Origin: Bacteroidales bacterium UBA3724
Lineage (GTDB): Bacteria; Bacteroidota; Bacteroidia; Bacteroidales; P3
NCBI GenBank assembly: GCA_002371315.1
Contig: DFHL01000030.1
Coordinates: 1 to 7,458 of the forward strand
Reading direction: 5' to 3'
DNA length: 7,458 nucleotides
Numbering within the stretch: position 1 is the stretch's first letter; each line of letters starts with the position of its first letter. Below, one piece after another: positions 4,858 to 7,458 of the stretch. The translations under genes were made by a program, and so were the position numbers. The notes under the pieces were generated by a model. That model did no database searches. It worked only from the letters and a program-made list of their open reading frames with translations, and had not been told where the DNA came from.

Positions 4858-7170
4858 TTATTCTTTTTTTAGTTCTGTTGCGGGATTGGTGCAGGCGCTA
4901 CGGAGGGTTTGCCATAGCACAGAGAGGAAGGCGGTAACCAAGTTGATGACCACGGCAAGGACGAAGATCCAACCGTAGTCGTGTATGCGGCAGATATAGT
5001 CCTGCAGGTAGTCTCTTGCAGCCACCACCGCGATGGGAATACCTATAGCACAGGCCACCAGGGACATCATCATATACTGGCCGATGTTGCGACGCGTCTC
5101 GCCTGTTACGGTGCCACCGAACACCTTGCGAATGGCAATGCTTTTGGACTGCTGTCCGGCGTAGTAGGTGCTCATAGCCACAAGCCCAAGGATAGAAATG
5201 AGGATGGCAAGCAACATAAAGATTTCCATCAGTCGCATAGCATTGTGCTGCGGACGCAAGTTTTCTGCTATCAGGTCGTCCAGATAGCCTGAATAGTTCA
5301 GCACAATCTGTTTGTTGTTTGCCTCTTTCTTCAACACCTCGGCAATGGATTTTACAGCTTCGGAATGGTCGCCGATAGTCTCTATGAGCCAACCGCCCCA
5401 TCCGATGTCTTCCGTCCGCTGAACGGCAAGGATCATCAGGTCCTCCTCGCCCCGGTTTTCTCCATTAGTGGCCCAATCTTCGATAACACCTGCCACTTGT
5501 TCGCAACCGTTAGTTCTCTGCGACAATGTCTGCGAGACATCGTGTTGTTTGGCTGTAAACCCAGTGGCATCAAAAGCTTTCCTTCCGAACCATACCGAGT
5601 TGTAAAGAGGAGCGTGGAAATCTGCCACAATCTCAGGTTCCAGCATAGAGAATGCTGCGCTGTCGGCACGATAGAGACGGTACAGTATTTCATCACCACC
5701 CGCCGTAGCGCCCCATTGTTCTCCCACACTCACTCCAGGAGCGCCGTAGCAAAAGCCGATGCGCTTCACGCAAGGCAATTCGGCCAAAACGTCGTGCAAA
5801 GTCTGCCGGACTTCTGCACCAGCCGGAGCGTGCAGATAATAGAGGTCGGCAGTGCGGGCGTGTTGTGGGCGATGGAGCGATTGGCGGTACTGACATTCCA
5901 TCACGATAGCCATCGCAATCAAGAATACGGCCAATGTATTTTGTAAGATGATAAACACCTTGTTGAAACGCATCTTGCTTGCCTGCCTAAAGCTCCCTTT
6001 GATAACATCTACAGGTTGGAAACTTGCTGCCATTCGGGCTGGCAACAAACCCGCCAAAGTGGCCAAGATGACAACAAACATAAGATAAGTCACAACATAT
6101 TTTGGCGTCAGAGAAATGCGGATAGGCACATTCGGATCGTTGAGCAATGCGTTGATTTCTGGAGTCAAAGCATAGGCAACTACCAAAGCCATAGCGAAAC
6201 AGGTGGCGGTAAACAATAGCGATTCTGCCCAATACTTAAGGCGAATATTGTTTCGGGTGGCTCCTACCAGACGACGGACAGCCATCTCCTTGGTGCGTTT
6301 GCCCGACAAGGCAAAATTAAGGTTGAGGTAGTTGAACACTGCCGACAAAAGCAGCAACAGACCAACCAGCAGCAAGGTGCGAATACTCTTGGCGTCGCCG
6401 TGGTTAAGGTTGGTATTGCCCTCATAGAAGAACAGTTCATTCGAACAGGGCATATTGAGTTTCTCGAAGAAATACTGGCCATAAAAGTCTGGGTAGGCCT
6501 CCTTGCAGAGCGATTCCAATTTGGCATAGAGCGCTTTGGTATCGGTGCCAGGCACTACCTTGAGGAAAGGGATGGTGCTGCCATAGTGGTCAAAAGGCAT
6601 CTCGGTGGCAAAGTGGTTCCACTTATGGTGGTCGCTGATATACATATCAACATTGGGGAGAATGGAACCTTCGATGTCGCTGATGATGGCTCCAACCACA
6701 ATATTACCACCCAGTTCCACAACGCTTCCAATTTTCAGGTCGTGGCGCAAGGCAAAACTGTGGCTAACAATAGCGTTGTCGGTCGACTCCAACACGGCAG
6801 GGCTTCCTTCTTCGAAATGGATATTGCTGAAGATTTTGAAAAAATCTTGATTGACGGCCGACAGCGAAACCTCTTCCACCTCCTCTTGCCCCTTCAATTG
6901 CATAACAAGGCCGGGACAATAAATACCCACCGCCTCCACCTCCGGAATACGCTCCTCAATCAAGGCTGGCATACCGTATGTGAGTCCCAGATAATCGGGC
7001 ATTCCCAAGGCATAAACCCGATCGCCGTCGGGGGTACTGTGGGCAGCGCCGAACTGCTGCCAGGCATAGCTGCCCAGAATGATGACAAACGCCAGCGAAA
7101 GTATAAGTCCCAAGGCCTGAATAGAGGCATAGAGTTTGTTGCGCGAGAGGAATTTGAGATAACTTTTCAT
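4858..7170 (-). CDS. FtsX/MacB-like ABC transporter permease, eight TM segments
   Basis: A 770-residue inner-membrane protein of the FtsX-fold permease superfamily (MacB/LolC type), here in the double-FtsX form common in Bacteroidota. TM1 lies at about 14-35, followed by a periplasmic core domain (about 40-260). A first FtsX module has TM segments near 264-286, 314-336 and 358-380. TM5 (about 404-424) opens a second periplasmic domain, and a second FtsX module has TM segments near 646-668, 696-718 and 733-755. The coupling-helix regions 'KEMAVRRLVGATRNNIRL' and 'KSIAIRKVFGGTVTGE' precede TM3 and TM7 and contact the ATPase in this superfamily. ATG 7170 is chosen because 'MKSYLKFLSRNKLY' is the usual start; the open frame to 7257 is only translated heptamer repeat. 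The ATPase gene ends 110 bases upstream, so the two form an operon. Substrate (peptide, lipid, lipoprotein or drug) cannot be told. Confidence 0.92.
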   Translation of the reverse strand: MKSYLKFLSRNKLYASIQALGLILSLAFVIILGSYAWQQFGAAHSTPDGDRVYALGMPDYLGLTYGMPALIEERIPEVEAVGIYCPGLVMQLKGQEEVEEVSLSAVNQDFFKIFSNIHFEEGSPAVLESTDNAIVSHSFALRHDLKIGSVVELGGNIVVGAIISDIEGSILPNVDMYISDHHKWNHFATEMPFDHYGSTIPFLKVVPGTDTKALYAKLESLCKEAYPDFYGQYFFEKLNMPCSNELFFYEGNTNLNHGDAKSIRTLLLVGLLLLLSAVFNYLNLNFALSGKRTKEMAVRRLVGATRNNIRLKYWAESLLFTATCFAMALVVAYALTPEINALLNDPNVPIRISLTPKYVVTYLMFVVILATLAGLLPARMAASFQPVDVIKGSFRQASKMRFNKVFIILQNTLAVFLIAMAIVMECQYRQSLHRPQHARTADLYYLHAPAGAEVRQTLHDVLAELPCVKRIGFCYGAPGVSVGEQWGATAGGDEILYRLYRADSAAFSMLEPEIVADFHAPLYNSVWFGRKAFDATGFTAKQHDVSQTLSQRTNGCEQVAGVIEDWATNGENRGEEDLMILAVQRTEDIGWGGWLIETIGDHSEAVKSIAEVLKKEANNKQIVLNYSGYLDDLIAENLRPQHNAMRLMEIFMLLAILISILGLVAMSTYYAGQQSKSIAIRKVFGGTVTGETRRNIGQYMMMSLVACAIGIPIAVVAARDYLQDYICRIHDYGWIFVLAVVINLVTAFLSVLWQTLRSACTNPATELKKE

Positions 7171-7174
7171 TTTG

Positions 7175-7279
7175 TTAGTGATTAGTGAATGGTGATTGGT
7201 TATTAGTGATTGGTGACCTGTGACCTGTGAAACGAGTGCATTTATGTCACTGGTCACTCATCACTGGTCACTCATCACC
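7175..7279. repeat. Opposed GTGA heptamer arrays filling the ABC ATPase-permease gap
   Basis: Eight ungapped heptamers read TTAGTGA, TTAGTGA, ATGGTGA, TTGGTTA, TTAGTGA, TTGGTGA, CCTGTGA, CCTGTGA (7175-7230). A 16-base spacer follows, then inverted units TCACTGG, TCACTCA, TCACTGG, TCACTCA, TCACC (7247-7279). The blocks are partly complementary, so the operon mRNA could fold into an imperfect hairpin just before the permease ATG. The array occupies almost the whole 110-base gap. A regulatory role is inference. Confidence 0.88.
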
Positions 7280-7280
7280 G

Positions 7281-7458
7281 CTACAGTTCGTTCTTCAAGT
7301 CGTTGACTATCTGGCCGTCGAAGAGGTCGATGGTGCGCTGGGCGATGGCGGCGTCCTTGGGGCTGTGGGTGACCATAACGATGGTGGTGCCTTCGGCGTT
7401 GAGTTCGGTGAGGAGGCTCATCACCTCGCGGCCATTCTTGCTGTCGAGGTTGCCGGTG
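7281..7458 (-). CDS. ABC transporter ATP-binding protein, LolD/MacB type (C-terminal 58 residues)
   Basis: The 5' part lies beyond the right edge. The visible end starts inside the D-loop 'TGNLDSKNG', which directly follows Walker B in ABC ATPases, and continues through 'GTTIVMVTHS' with the H-loop histidine, then 'IDLFDGQIVNDLKNEL' and TAG at 7283-7281. The D-loop, H-loop and 'DGQIV' ending match the LolD/MacB/FtsE group, the partners of FtsX-type permeases. It would power the permease encoded 110 bases downstream. Walker A and signature motifs are outside the window. Confidence 0.9.
   Translation of the reverse strand, partial: TGNLDSKNGREVMSLLTELNAEGTTIVMVTHSPKDAAIAQRTIDLFDGQIVNDLKNEL

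Noticed and set aside
7171..7257. Upstream in-frame ATG giving the permease 29 more residues
   Set aside because: The extension is only the translation of heptamer repeats; 'MKSYLKFLSRNKLY' is the usual start before TM1.

Overview
The window looks like a chromosomal segment from a member of the Bacteroidales (Bacteroidota). Four things point there: a type IX secretion (T9SS) type-A C-terminal sorting domain at the left edge, a TAnnTTTG-type -7 promoter box in front of one gene, starts without clear Shine-Dalgarno sequences, and the families present (NtrC-type regulator with a 'DMNF...NSGNEGLFW' receiver, its kinase with a 'LTHEIMN' H-box, FtsX/MacB-like permease, DUF4143 ATPase). Genus cannot be assigned.

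Layout. Positions 2-565 (+) hold the C-terminal end of a secreted protein with near-identical 72-bp (24-residue) repeats, closed by a strong terminator at 589-633. The 209-base gap to 774 contains a long AT-rich nested inverted repeat. Everything else is on the minus strand. In transcription order: the last 58 codons of a LolD/MacB-type ABC ATPase (7458-7281), an FtsX-type permease of 770 residues (7170-4858), a terminator (4829-4796), an AAA+/DUF4143 ATPase with its own candidate promoter (4625-3294), a sigma-54 response regulator of 479 residues (3233-1794), and a compact single-TM histidine kinase (1647-775).

How they may work together. The kinase and regulator form a two-component pair. 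By family precedent and position they may control the ABC export or envelope-stress transporter to their right. The DUF4143 ATPase is more AT-rich and lies between transporter and regulator, so it looks like an independent insertion.

The most unusual aspect is a set of degenerate 6- and 7-bp tandem repeats at the junctions of this locus. Heptamers ending in GTGA, in two opposing blocks, fill the ATPase/permease gap. The same heptamers plus a TTTCCGY heptamer encode the receiver-AAA+ linker of the regulator. GTTAAS hexamers, forming a 17-bp inverted repeat, fill the regulator/kinase gap, and GAWAAC hexamers encode part of the kinase TM helix. Separately, the receiver carries an extra 24-residue in-frame segment bounded by a 6-bp direct repeat and 6-bp inverted ends, resembling a small coding insertion element. 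No RNA gene, CRISPR array or insertion sequence was seen.
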